DNA of 50,732 bases from CAZWKX01 sp964614095 (GTDB lineage Bacteria > Actinomycetota > Acidimicrobiia > Spongiisociales > UBA11373). Each line of letters begins with the position of its first letter. Within the stretch, counting starts at the first letter, position 1. The notes under the pieces were generated by a model. It searched no databases. It saw nothing but the letters and a program-made list of their open reading frames with translations, and had not been told where the DNA came from. Shown here in pieces: positions 23,995-32,775 of the stretch. The position numbers and the translations under genes are program-made. The DNA is taken from contig CAZTJO010000014.1 in assembly GCA_964614095.1 (NCBI GenBank), positions 1 through 50,732 of the forward strand, read 5' to 3'.

Positions 23995-24611
23995 GCCGCT
24001 GGAGCGCCGAGACTCAGAATCGGGCCCGGGCCATCGTGGCCCAGTATCCCGAGTGCCGCTCCGCAGTCATGCCGCTGCTGTATCTGGCCATGCTCGAAGA
24101 GGGGCACGTGAGCAACGAGGGCATGCGTGAGGTTGCTGAGTGGACCGGCCTCACCCCGGCGCAGGTGCAGGCGGTGGCCTCCTTCTACACCATGTTCAAG
24201 CGCCGTGCCCCCGGCCGCTACCTGATCTCGCTGTGCGCCTCCATCTCGTGTCATCTGCTCGGCGCCGCCGAGGTATTGGCCGCAATAGAGGAGGAGACCG
24301 GCGTGGTCGCCGGTGAGACGGGGGATGACGGCCTGTTCGGTGTGGAGCGAGTCGAGTGTATCGGGGCCTGCGGAGGTGCGGTTGCCCTGCAAGTCAACTA
24401 CGAGCTTGTTGAAGGGGTCACCCCCGACAAGGCCCGGGAGCTGTGCCGCTGGCTGCGTGAGGAACAGCCGGAGGTGATTCGCAGCGACGTATTGCAGGAG
24501 CGTTTTGGAGGTCAGCGTTCCTTCGAGTGGGGGGCCGGCGAGAAGGAGGGGTCGGTGGCCCCCGTGCCCGGCTTCGGTCCCTACGGGAGCGCGGCGGGGG
24601 AGCCGGTATGA
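23991..24611 (+). CDS. nuoE: NADH-quinone oxidoreductase subunit E, [2Fe-2S] N1a
   Basis: 206 aa. 24-kDa subunit of the NADH module. Cluster N1a ligands Cys82, Cys87 (LCASISC) and Cys123, Cys127 (CIGAC) are present. The last roughly 40 residues, Gly/Pro-rich, extend past the thioredoxin-like domain. ATG overlaps the nuoD1 stop (ATGA). Present only in this operon. Confidence 0.93.
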   Translation: MSRWSAETQNRARAIVAQYPECRSAVMPLLYLAMLEEGHVSNEGMREVAEWTGLTPAQVQAVASFYTMFKRRAPGRYLISLCASISCHLLGAAEVLAAIEEETGVVAGETGDDGLFGVERVECIGACGGAVALQVNYELVEGVTPDKARELCRWLREEQPEVIRSDVLQERFGGQRSFEWGAGEKEGSVAPVPGFGPYGSAAGEPV

Positions 24612-25885
24612 GCGGGCAAATCCTCACCAGCCGCTTACAGATAGGCGACGGCCACACGCTGGAGCGCTACGAGGCGACCGGCGGATATCAGACCCTCCGC
24701 CAGGTTCTCTCCGAAAGGCAGCCGGCCGACATCGTCGCTGAGGTGAAGGCGGCCAATCTGCGGGGCCGCGGTGGCGCCGGTTTCCCGGCCGGGGTCAAGT
24801 GGGGGTTCCTCGCCGAAGCCGAGCCCCGCTACCTGGTAGTCAACGGTGATGAGTCCGAACCGGGCAGCTTCAAAGATCGCCAACTGCTGGAGAGAGATCC
24901 ACACCAGCTTGTCGAGGGCATCGCCATTACCGCCTATGCGCTCGGGGTGCACCATGCCTTTGTGTACGTGCGGGGCGAGTACGCGCGTTCGGCCCGTCGT
25001 TTGCAGCGTGCCGTCGACGAGGCGCGAGGCGCCGGCTATCTGGGAGACGATGTACTCGGCTCCGGCTTCGACCTCGAGGTGACTGTGCATCTCGGTGCCG
25101 GCGCCTACATCTGCGGTGAAGAGACCGCCCTGCTCAACAGCCTCGAAGGCAGGCGCGGTGAGCCTCGACTGAGACCGCCGTATCCGGCGGTGGCAGGCCT
25201 TTACGCCCGGCCCACCATCGTCAACAACGTGGAGACCATCAGCACTATCCCCTGGATCCTGCGCAACGGCGGGTCCGCCTACGATGCCATTGGGCCCGAA
25301 GGGTCGCGGGGCACCCGGATCTTCTCGCTGTCGGGTCATGTGAAGCGGCCCGGCAACTATGAGCTGGTCATGGGAAATACCTGGCGGCATCTCATCTATG
25401 AGATCGGAGGCGGTGTCAGGGAGGACCGCGCACTCAAGGCCTGGATCCCGGGTGGAGCTTCGGCTCCTTGGCTGGTCCCCGAGTATCTCGACGAGCCGGT
25501 GACCATCGACGACGCCGAGCGGCTCGGCACCATGCTGGGTTCGGGTTCGGTTGTGGTCATGGACGAGACCACCAACGTGGTGGGGGCTGCGCTCAGCATC
25601 ATGCGCTTCTTCGCCCATGAGTCTTGTGGTCAGTGCACCCCGTGTCGGGAAGGCACGGCGTGGATGGAGCGCATCCTGGAGAGGATCTTCAGCGGAGCGG
25701 GCCGGCCTGCCGACCTCGATCTGCTGCTCGATATCGGCGACAACATCAGCCCGGGATTGGCCTGGCCGCCGGCAATGACCACGATCTGCCCGCTCGGCCC
25801 GTCTGCCGTGTCGCCGGTCGTCTCGATCATGAGGCATTTCCGTGCTGAGGTGGAGGCCATGGTGAATGGAGGCGGCGGTGTCTGA
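24608..25885 (+). CDS. nuoF: NADH-quinone oxidoreductase subunit F (FMN, NADH, N3)
   Basis: 425 aa. Accepts hydride from NADH. FMN-binding GRGGAGFPAGVKW (53-65) and NADH-binding NGDESEPGSFKDR (79-91) are intact; N3 cluster ligands are CGQCTPC plus the Cys in TTICPLG. Between these, an insertion (NISPGLAWPPAM) lengthens the loop before the last Cys relative to E. coli or Thermus forms. ATG at 24608 overlaps the nuoE stop. Present only in this operon. Confidence 0.95.
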   Translation: MSGQILTSRLQIGDGHTLERYEATGGYQTLRQVLSERQPADIVAEVKAANLRGRGGAGFPAGVKWGFLAEAEPRYLVVNGDESEPGSFKDRQLLERDPHQLVEGIAITAYALGVHHAFVYVRGEYARSARRLQRAVDEARGAGYLGDDVLGSGFDLEVTVHLGAGAYICGEETALLNSLEGRRGEPRLRPPYPAVAGLYARPTIVNNVETISTIPWILRNGGSAYDAIGPEGSRGTRIFSLSGHVKRPGNYELVMGNTWRHLIYEIGGGVREDRALKAWIPGGASAPWLVPEYLDEPVTIDDAERLGTMLGSGSVVVMDETTNVVGAALSIMRFFAHESCGQCTPCREGTAWMERILERIFSGAGRPADLDLLLDIGDNISPGLAWPPAMTTICPLGPSAVSPVVSIMRHFRAEVEAMVNGGGGV

Positions 25886-28286
25886 TCTCGTCACCATCAC
25901 CGTGGATGGGCGCCAGGTGCAGGTGCCTGCCGGAGAGCTGTTGATCAAGGCCCTTCGGGACGAGGGCATCTACGTTCCTCACTTCTGCTGGCATCCGCGG
26001 ATGAAACCGGTGGGCATGTGTCGCATGTGCCTGGTTGAGGTAGAGAGCAGTCGAGGAGCAGCGCTCACCACGGCATGCACGGCACCGGTGCAGGACGGGA
26101 TGGTGGTCTCCACCAGTTCGGAGACGGTGGTGAAGGCACAGGAGGGAGTGCTCGAGTTTCTGCTCATCAACCATCCTCTCGACTGTCCCGTCTGCGACAA
26201 GGGTGGGGAGTGCCCGCTCCAGGATCAGACCGTGGCCTACGGACCCGGTGAGAGCCGTTATGTGGAGGAGAAGCGGCACTTCCCCAAGCCCATACCCATC
26301 TCCGACCTCGTCTTTCTGGACCGGGAGCGCTGCATTCTGTGCGCCCGCTGCACCCGGTTCGCCGAGGAGATCGCCGGCGAGCCTCTCATCGAGTTTGTCG
26401 AGCGCAGCGGACACACCCAGGTGCTCACCTTCCCCGGAGAGCCTTTCGCCTCGTACTTCTCCGGCAACACGGTGCAGATCTGTCCGGTGGGGGCGTTGAC
26501 GGCGACGCCGTACCGGTTCCGGGCACGGCCCTGGGATCTCGACGCCGTGGAGAGCACCTGTCCCCTTTGTTCGGTGGGATGCCGCATTCTGGTGCAGGCA
26601 TCGCGCAATCGGGTGCTGCGGTTCCTGGGGGTGGACAATGAGCCCACAAACCAGGGCTGGCTGTGTGACAAGGGTCGCTTCGGTTTCGAGTACCTGAACT
26701 CCGTGGATCGGCTCGGCACTCCGCTGGTGCGCTCGAAGAAAGGCATACTCCAGGAGGCCTCCTGGACCAAGGCGCTGGACACCGCCGCCGCCAAGCTACG
26801 CCAGATCATCGATGGTTGCGGTGCCGATGCCGTGGCCGGGCTCGGCGGCGGGCGCGGCACCAACGAAGAGGCCTACGCGTTCGGCAAGCTGCTGCGGGCC
26901 ACCATCGGCACCAACCACGTCGACGCTCGGCTCGGCGATGCCCTCGACGAGCGGTTTCTGGCGGGCGCCGACCGCAGGGCCACCATCGGCGATTTGGATG
27001 ATGCTGGCGCCGTACTTGTGTGGGCTCCCGACCTCATCGAAGAGCTCCCCGTTCTGTACCTGCGGGTGCGCCGGGCCGCAACGGAGCTGGGTGCCGCCCT
27101 GGTTGTGGTGCACCCGCGCGCCAACGGTCTTGACTCGGTGGCCGCGAGCGTCGTGCGTTACCGGCCCGGGGACGGGGCGGCGACGCTGCAGCGGCTCGCC
27201 GCCGGTGAGGGCGATCTTGCCGCGACCAGAGCCACTCTGGAGCGGGGCCCGGTGGTGGCCATCGTCGGGCGTACCGGGCTTGCCGAGTCACCGCAGCTGG
27301 CCGAGGCGGTGGCGGCATTCGCCGCCGGGCTGCCCGAGGCCAAGGTGCTGCCGGTGACCCGGCGTTCCAACACCTATGGAGCTCTCGACATGGGGCTCGC
27401 ACCCAATCTGCTGCCGGGGAGGGTGGCGGCCGACGATCCCGCTGCAGTGGCCAACCTTGCCGAGCGTTGGGGCGGCGTGCCGGAAGTGGCCGGCCGTGAC
27501 GCCACCGCGATCATCGAAGGTTTGGAGGAGGGCGTGGTCCGGGCGGTGCTGCTGCTCGGGGCCGATCCGGCGGCCGATTTTCCCGATCCAGCACGAGCGG
27601 CGGCGGCCCTGGAGCGGGCCGAGTTCATCGTGGCCATCGATCTCTTCTTGAACGAATCCTCACGCCGGGCCGATGTGGTTCTTCCCACCCTGGGGTTCGC
27701 CGAGGTGGAGGGCACGGTGACCAACCTGGAGGGACGGGTGCAGAAGGTGAATCGGCTGATCACCGGGCCCGGCCAGGCCCGTCCTGCGGTCGAGGTGCTG
27801 GAGGAGCTGAGCCGCCGCCTCGGGCATGCCATCGGGGCGACCAGCGCCGAGGCCGTTGCGGCCGAGATCGCCGAGGTGGCTCCGGAATACGGCGCCGCGA
27901 GTTGGCAGGCACTCGAGCGGGAAGAGGGGCGTTGTGGAATCGTCGTCGACGCGTCTTTCGCCTATACGCCGGGCGATGCAGCGCCGGACGAAGCTGTCGA
28001 CGGTCTCTCGTTGCATCTTGCCCGGGTGCTCTACGACGACGGCACCGCCCTGGCTCGAAGCGAGTCGCTGGCCAAAATGCGCCCCGAGGCCGCAGTTCAC
28101 CTGAACCCCGAGGATGCGGCCCGGCTGGGCATCGAAGCCGAATCCATCGTCCAAGTTCGTGGATCGGCCGGGGAGGCCGAGCTGAAGACGATCATCGATG
28201 ATTCTCTGGCGCCGGGCACCGTGTACCTGCCGTTCAACCTCGGCGTCTCCGTTGGCAGCGGTCTCCGGGTGGAGGTGGTCTCGTGA
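25866..28286 (+). CDS. nuoG: NADH-quinone oxidoreductase subunit G
   Basis: 806 aa. Largest peripheral subunit. N-terminal [2Fe-2S] N1b (CWHPRMKPVGMCRMC and the later Cys in TTACTAPV), His-Cys cluster N4 (HPLDCPVCDKGGECPLQDQ), N5-type cluster (CILCARC ... ICPVGA), and CPLCSVGC ... WLCDKG, giving the extra N7 cluster found in some bacteria. C-terminal half is the inactive molybdopterin-oxidoreductase fold. ATG 25866 overlaps nuoF by 20 nt with GGAGG 9 nt upstream; GTG 25878 with its own GGAGG is an equally plausible start. Present only in this operon. Confidence 0.94.
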   Translation: MEAAVSDLVTITVDGRQVQVPAGELLIKALRDEGIYVPHFCWHPRMKPVGMCRMCLVEVESSRGAALTTACTAPVQDGMVVSTSSETVVKAQEGVLEFLLINHPLDCPVCDKGGECPLQDQTVAYGPGESRYVEEKRHFPKPIPISDLVFLDRERCILCARCTRFAEEIAGEPLIEFVERSGHTQVLTFPGEPFASYFSGNTVQICPVGALTATPYRFRARPWDLDAVESTCPLCSVGCRILVQASRNRVLRFLGVDNEPTNQGWLCDKGRFGFEYLNSVDRLGTPLVRSKKGILQEASWTKALDTAAAKLRQIIDGCGADAVAGLGGGRGTNEEAYAFGKLLRATIGTNHVDARLGDALDERFLAGADRRATIGDLDDAGAVLVWAPDLIEELPVLYLRVRRAATELGAALVVVHPRANGLDSVAASVVRYRPGDGAATLQRLAAGEGDLAATRATLERGPVVAIVGRTGLAESPQLAEAVAAFAAGLPEAKVLPVTRRSNTYGALDMGLAPNLLPGRVAADDPAAVANLAERWGGVPEVAGRDATAIIEGLEEGVVRAVLLLGADPAADFPDPARAAAALERAEFIVAIDLFLNESSRRADVVLPTLGFAEVEGTVTNLEGRVQKVNRLITGPGQARPAVEVLEELSRRLGHAIGATSAEAVAAEIAEVAPEYGAASWQALEREEGRCGIVVDASFAYTPGDAAPDEAVDGLSLHLARVLYDDGTALARSESLAKMRPEAAVHLNPEDAARLGIEAESIVQVRGSAGEAELKTIIDDSLAPGTVYLPFNLGVSVGSGLRVEVVS

Positions 28287-29419
28287 GTTTCCTCGAAGAC
28301 CTCTTCGCCAACGTGCTCTTCAGCGGGCTGATCAAGGTGGTGGTGGCCTTTGCCCTGCTGCTCGTCGCCTGCATCCTCTTGGTGTGGATCGAGCGCAAGA
28401 TCGTGGCGGACATGCAGAACCGGGTCGGTCCCTACCGGGCCGGTCCTTGGGGCATACTCCAGACGCTGGCCGATGGGCTCAAGCTGCTGTTCAAGGAGCA
28501 GGTGACGCCCCGCAAGGTGGAGCTGGGTGCATATCTGCTGGCTCCGGTCCTGGCCATGGTTCCGGCTTTCCTCATCTTCCTCGTCGTCCCCATTGGGGCG
28601 CCGTTCCACATCGGTGAGACCGAGGTGACGCTCCAGGCCATGGACCTCAACGTTGCTCTGCTCTTCATCTTGGCGTTCTCGTCGATAGCGGTGTACGCCG
28701 TAGTGCTGGCCGGCTGGGCCTCGGGGTCCAAATATCCGCTACTGGGCGGGGTGCGGGCCACGGCGCAGATGATCTCCTATGAGGCGGCCATGGGCCTCGC
28801 CCTTGTGCCGGTCGTTGTTTTTGCCTCAACACAGATAGGCGATGGTGACGGTGGACTGGGAGTCATGTCGATCTCCAAGCTCGTCGAGCTTCAGGATCAG
28901 ACGTTTGCCGAGTTCCAGATAGGGAGCTGGCAGCTGGGGGTCCCGGGTTGGTTCGTCTTCTGGTTGGCACCCTCGTTCATCATCTTTTTCATCGCCGGCA
29001 TCGCTGAGACCAATCGGGCGCCGTTTGACCTGGTCGAGGCGGAGTCGGAGATTGTGGGCGGATACCACACCGAATACTCCGGCTTCCGGTTCGCCCTGTT
29101 CTTCCTGGCCGAGTACATCAACATGTTCAACATTTCGGCCATTGCCGTCACTCTGTTCCTGGGAGGTTGGCTGGGCCCCGACTTCGGGCTGCCACCGCAG
29201 GTCGCCTGGGTGATGCCATTGTTCTGGTTCTTCCTGAAGACGTTCGTGCTGGTTTTCGTCTTTATCTGGATCCGGGGCACGCTGCCGCGGATGCGCTACG
29301 ACCAGCTCATGACGTTCGGCTGGAAGCGGCTCATTCCGTGGAGCCTCGTCTGGCTGGGCCTCTTTTCGTTTGTGATCGCCTGGAGGCACTTCGGTGCTCT
29401 GTGGAATTGGCCATGGTGA
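28283..29419 (+). CDS. nuoH: NADH-quinone oxidoreductase subunit H
   Basis: 378 aa, eight helices. Membrane subunit lining the quinone tunnel and the E-channel. ADMQNRVGPYRAGPWGILQ (about 36-54) and the long loop AETNRAPFDLVEAESEIVGG are conserved in full. GTG overlaps the nuoG stop (GTGA). The loop between helices near 195-225 is slightly extended. Confidence 0.95.
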   Translation: MSFLEDLFANVLFSGLIKVVVAFALLLVACILLVWIERKIVADMQNRVGPYRAGPWGILQTLADGLKLLFKEQVTPRKVELGAYLLAPVLAMVPAFLIFLVVPIGAPFHIGETEVTLQAMDLNVALLFILAFSSIAVYAVVLAGWASGSKYPLLGGVRATAQMISYEAAMGLALVPVVVFASTQIGDGDGGLGVMSISKLVELQDQTFAEFQIGSWQLGVPGWFVFWLAPSFIIFFIAGIAETNRAPFDLVEAESEIVGGYHTEYSGFRFALFFLAEYINMFNISAIAVTLFLGGWLGPDFGLPPQVAWVMPLFWFFLKTFVLVFVFIWIRGTLPRMRYDQLMTFGWKRLIPWSLVWLGLFSFVIAWRHFGALWNWPW

Positions 29420-29435
29420 TGAGAGGATTGCTCTG

Positions 29436-30053
29436 ATGGCTGCGTTCACCGGCTTTTGGGTCACCTTCAAGCAGATGTTCCGCCGTCGCGTCACCACGCC
29501 CTACCCGAAACGTATGCGGCAGAAACCGCAGCGGTTCCACGGGCGGCACGTGCTCAACCGATACCCCGATGGTCTGGAGAAGTGCATCGGGTGCGAGCTG
29601 TGCGCCGGCGTGTGCCCGGCCCGCTGCATCTATGTGCGGGGCAAAGAGAATCCTCGCGGCGAGCCGGTGAGCCCCGGCGAACGTTACGGCTTCGTGTACG
29701 AGATCAACATGCTGCGCTGCATCTTCTGCGGGCTCTGTGTCGAAGCCTGTCCCACCGAGGCCATCACCATGAGCCAGCTCTTCGAGATGTCGGTGGACAA
29801 CCGGAAGGACGCCATCTACACCAGAGGCGAGCTGCTCATGGATGCCGACGGGAACGTGCCCCATGCGCAGCCGGCCAGCGAGCTGAACGATCTCGAGGAG
29901 CTGTATGAGGCCGATGGATGGATGCGGGCCACCGCCTCGGCGGGACGGGCGGCATACGAGGGAGTGACGGCATGGACCCCCACTGCCGGTGCAGGATTGC
30001 GTCCTGCCGAGCGGGGGCAGTCGGGGGGCGCCGCCGGGGAGGAAGAGGTCTGA
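29436..30053 (+). CDS. nuoI: NADH-quinone oxidoreductase subunit I, two [4Fe-4S]
   Basis: 205 aa. Two CxxCxxCxxxCP sets (Cys50, 53, 56, 60 and Cys95, 98, 101, 105) carry clusters N6a and N6b to N2. ATG at 29436 has AGAGG upstream. The C-terminal roughly 50 residues after the ferredoxin domain are Ala/Gly/Glu-rich and absent from NuoI2 of the second operon. Stop overlaps the nuoJ1 ATG. Confidence 0.94.
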   Translation: MAAFTGFWVTFKQMFRRRVTTPYPKRMRQKPQRFHGRHVLNRYPDGLEKCIGCELCAGVCPARCIYVRGKENPRGEPVSPGERYGFVYEINMLRCIFCGLCVEACPTEAITMSQLFEMSVDNRKDAIYTRGELLMDADGNVPHAQPASELNDLEELYEADGWMRATASAGRAAYEGVTAWTPTAGAGLRPAERGQSGGAAGEEEV

Positions 30054-30574
30054 TGGTCGAGTTTGTGCTCTTCGTCATTTTTGGCATCGCCGCCGTCTTT
30101 GGGGGGATCACCATGGTATGGGCCCGCAACCCGGTGTACTCGGCAATGGGCCTGATGCTCACCCTGTTCTCGGTCGCAGTCTTCTATGTCTCCAACGCCG
30201 GGCATTTTGTGGCCGCGGTGCAGGTGATCGTCTACGCCGGGGCGGTGATGACCCTCTTCCTGTTCGTCATCATGCTCATCGGTGTCGACCGGGCCGAGGA
30301 CTTCAGCGAGAATCTTCCTCTGCAGCGCACACTGTCTTTGGGCCTGCTCGCCCTGTTCGGAGCCGGGGTCCTGGTTGCCGGGCGGCTGGACTGGGCTACC
30401 GGACCTCATATGCCCGGAGAGGCAGTGAACGGCACCGTCGAGGCGATCGGGGATCAGCTGTTCCGCCGCTGGCTGCTGCCCTTTGAGGTCACCGCCCTGC
30501 TGCTCATCATCGCTGCCGCCGGCACCATCGCCTTGGCTCAATTCCGGCGCCCGGATGAGGAGGAGACGCCATGA
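30053..30574 (+). CDS. nuoJ: NADH-quinone oxidoreductase subunit J
   Basis: 173 aa, five helices. Membrane subunit near the E-channel; the third helix AVQVIVYAGAVMTLFLFVIM with the flexible glycine is the typical π-bulge helix. TGATG coupling to nuoI1 and ATGA coupling to nuoK1. Confidence 0.94.
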   Translation: MVEFVLFVIFGIAAVFGGITMVWARNPVYSAMGLMLTLFSVAVFYVSNAGHFVAAVQVIVYAGAVMTLFLFVIMLIGVDRAEDFSENLPLQRTLSLGLLALFGAGVLVAGRLDWATGPHMPGEAVNGTVEAIGDQLFRRWLLPFEVTALLLIIAAAGTIALAQFRRPDEEETP

Positions 30575-30897
30575 CCGATGTGACCTCCTGGTACACCGTG
30601 ACCCCGGGCTGGTACATGGCGCTGGCCGCCATCCTCTTCATCATCGGCGCCTCGGGCATGCTGTTGCGGCGCAACGCTCTGGTCATGTTTATGTCGGTGG
30701 AGCTCATGCTCAACGCGGTCAATCTCTCCTTTGTCGCCGCCGGCCGGGAGCTCAACCTCATTGAAGGCCAGGTATCGGTGTTTTTTGTCATGGTGGTGGC
30801 AGCGGCTGAGGTGGTGGTGGGCCTGGCCATCATCGTGGCGGTGTTCCGGCGCAGGAACACCGCCTCGGTGGACGAGCTCGTGGACCTGAAGGGATAG
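30571..30897 (+). CDS. nuoK: NADH-quinone oxidoreductase subunit K
   Basis: 108 aa, three helices. Proton-path glutamates in MSVELMLNAVNLSF and AAEVVVGLAIIV are both present. Slightly longer at the N-terminus than the usual ~100 aa. Confidence 0.94.
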   Translation: MTDVTSWYTVTPGWYMALAAILFIIGASGMLLRRNALVMFMSVELMLNAVNLSFVAAGRELNLIEGQVSVFFVMVVAAAEVVVGLAIIVAVFRRRNTASVDELVDLKG

Positions 30898-30900
30898 GCG

Positions 30901-32775
30901 ATGGAGAACGTGCTCATCTCTCTCGTCGTTCTCCTGCCGCTCGGAGGAGCGGTGGTGCTGCTGGCCGCCGGTAAACGCCTTGGTGAGCCTGGGGCCGGCA
31001 TCATCGCCACCGGCACCATGGCGGCTTCTTTTGGCTTGGCGCTGGTTGCCGCCCTGGATTTCCTTGGTGGCCACGCCCCGGCCCGGGTGGTGACCTGGTT
31101 TGACTGGCTTCCGGCACTCGGTGTGGATGCCGAGCTGCTGTGGGATCCGCTGGCGGCGCTGATGGCCCTGGTGGTTACCGGGGTCGGGGCTCTCATCCAC
31201 CTGTACTCGATCGGGTACATGAAGGGCGACAGGGGTTACGGGCGGTTCTTCGCCTATATGAACCTGTTCGGCGCCTCGATGCTGATCCTGGTGCTGGCGA
31301 ACAACTTCGCCGTGCTGTATGTGGGCTGGGAGCTGGTGGGTCTTTGTTCCTATCTGCTGATCTCCTTCTGGTTCGACAGGCCGACTGCGGCAGCGGCGGG
31401 CAAAAAGGCCTTTGTGGTCAACCGGGTCGGTGATGCCGGTTTCCTGGTGGGAATCATGCTCGTGTTCTCTACATTCGGCACGCTCGAATTCGGCCACGTC
31501 TTTGAGTCCGCCCCCGCCGAACTCGGCACCGGCCTGGCCACCGCCATCACCATTCTGCTGCTGGTGGGCGCAACCGGAAAGTCGGCACAGCTGCCCCTCT
31601 ATGTCTGGCTGCCCGACGCTATGGAGGGCCCGACGCCGGTGTCGGCCCTGATCCACGCCGCCACCATGGTCACTGCGGGGGTGTACATGGTGGCCCGCAC
31701 CGGAGCCCTCTTCGAGCTGGCACCGGTGTCCGCCGGCATTGTGGCTACGGTGGGTGCGGCCACTGCCCTATACGCCGCCACCATCGCTCTGGGGCAGCGT
31801 GATATCAAACGTGTGCTGGCCTATTCGACGATCAGCCAGCTGGGCTACATGTTTATGGCGGTGGGGGCGGCGGCCTACGTGGCCGGCATCTTCCACCTCA
31901 TGACTCACGCCTTCTTCAAGGCGCTGCTGTTCCTCGGGGCCGGGTCGGTGATCCATGCTCTAAGTGGCGAACAGGACCTGCGCCGTATGGGCGGTCTGGC
32001 CCGGCTCATGCCCCTCACCTTCGGCACCATGGCGGTGGCCTGGCTCGCCATCTCGGGCATTCCCCCGTTCTCCGGGTTCTGGTCCAAGGATGAGATCCTT
32101 GCCGCGGTGTTCCAGCGCGGCGGGCTCTGGACCGTCCTGTGGGCGGTGGGGCTGGCCACGGCTCTCATCACAGCCTTCTACATGAGCCGGCTGATGTATC
32201 TGACCTTCTTTGGGGATCGGCGCTGGTCGGAGGGTGTCAGCCCCCATGAATCGCCTCCGGTGATGACCGTGCCCCTGGTGGTGCTGGGCGGGGCCAGCCT
32301 CGTCGGAGGTTTGGTCAATACCACCTGGAAGCCCGTGCTGGAGCACTTCCTGGAGCCTGCATTCGAGGGTCTGCAGCCGGCGGTGTTGCCGGGTGGCCTG
32401 AACCTATTCCTGCTGGCGTTGGTTTCAGCCGGCGCCGGGCTGGTCGGCATCGTTGCCGCCGCCGATGTCTACCTGCGGAGAAAGGCGGCCCGCGAAGAGG
32501 GACCGGTTTGGGATCTGCTGCGGGGCGGCTACGGGGTCGACGATCTGTACGCACGGGTGTTTGCAGGAGGGGGCGGGGCCTTGACCAGTTTTGCCGCGGC
32601 AACCATCGACGAGAAGGGTGTCGACGGTGCGGTCAACGGGGTGGCTCGGCTGACCGGCTGGCTCGGCTCCCGGTTGCGTCTTCTGCAGACCGGTTTTGTG
32701 CGCAGCTACGGCCTCGCCGTGCTTGCCGGTGCGGTGGCGTTGCTCGCCTGGTTCCTGTCGAGGGGAGCGTTCTAG
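30901..32775 (+). CDS. nuoL: NADH-quinone oxidoreductase subunit L
   Basis: 624 aa. Distal antiporter-like pump with the long lateral helix. Key Glu in YVGWELVGLCSYL and Lys in GATGKSAQLPLYVWLPDAM are present, followed by GPTPVSALIHAATMV. ATG at 30901 three bases after the nuoK1 stop. Confidence 0.95.
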   Translation: MENVLISLVVLLPLGGAVVLLAAGKRLGEPGAGIIATGTMAASFGLALVAALDFLGGHAPARVVTWFDWLPALGVDAELLWDPLAALMALVVTGVGALIHLYSIGYMKGDRGYGRFFAYMNLFGASMLILVLANNFAVLYVGWELVGLCSYLLISFWFDRPTAAAAGKKAFVVNRVGDAGFLVGIMLVFSTFGTLEFGHVFESAPAELGTGLATAITILLLVGATGKSAQLPLYVWLPDAMEGPTPVSALIHAATMVTAGVYMVARTGALFELAPVSAGIVATVGAATALYAATIALGQRDIKRVLAYSTISQLGYMFMAVGAAAYVAGIFHLMTHAFFKALLFLGAGSVIHALSGEQDLRRMGGLARLMPLTFGTMAVAWLAISGIPPFSGFWSKDEILAAVFQRGGLWTVLWAVGLATALITAFYMSRLMYLTFFGDRRWSEGVSPHESPPVMTVPLVVLGGASLVGGLVNTTWKPVLEHFLEPAFEGLQPAVLPGGLNLFLLALVSAGAGLVGIVAAADVYLRRKAAREEGPVWDLLRGGYGVDDLYARVFAGGGGALTSFAAATIDEKGVDGAVNGVARLTGWLGSRLRLLQTGFVRSYGLAVLAGAVALLAWFLSRGAF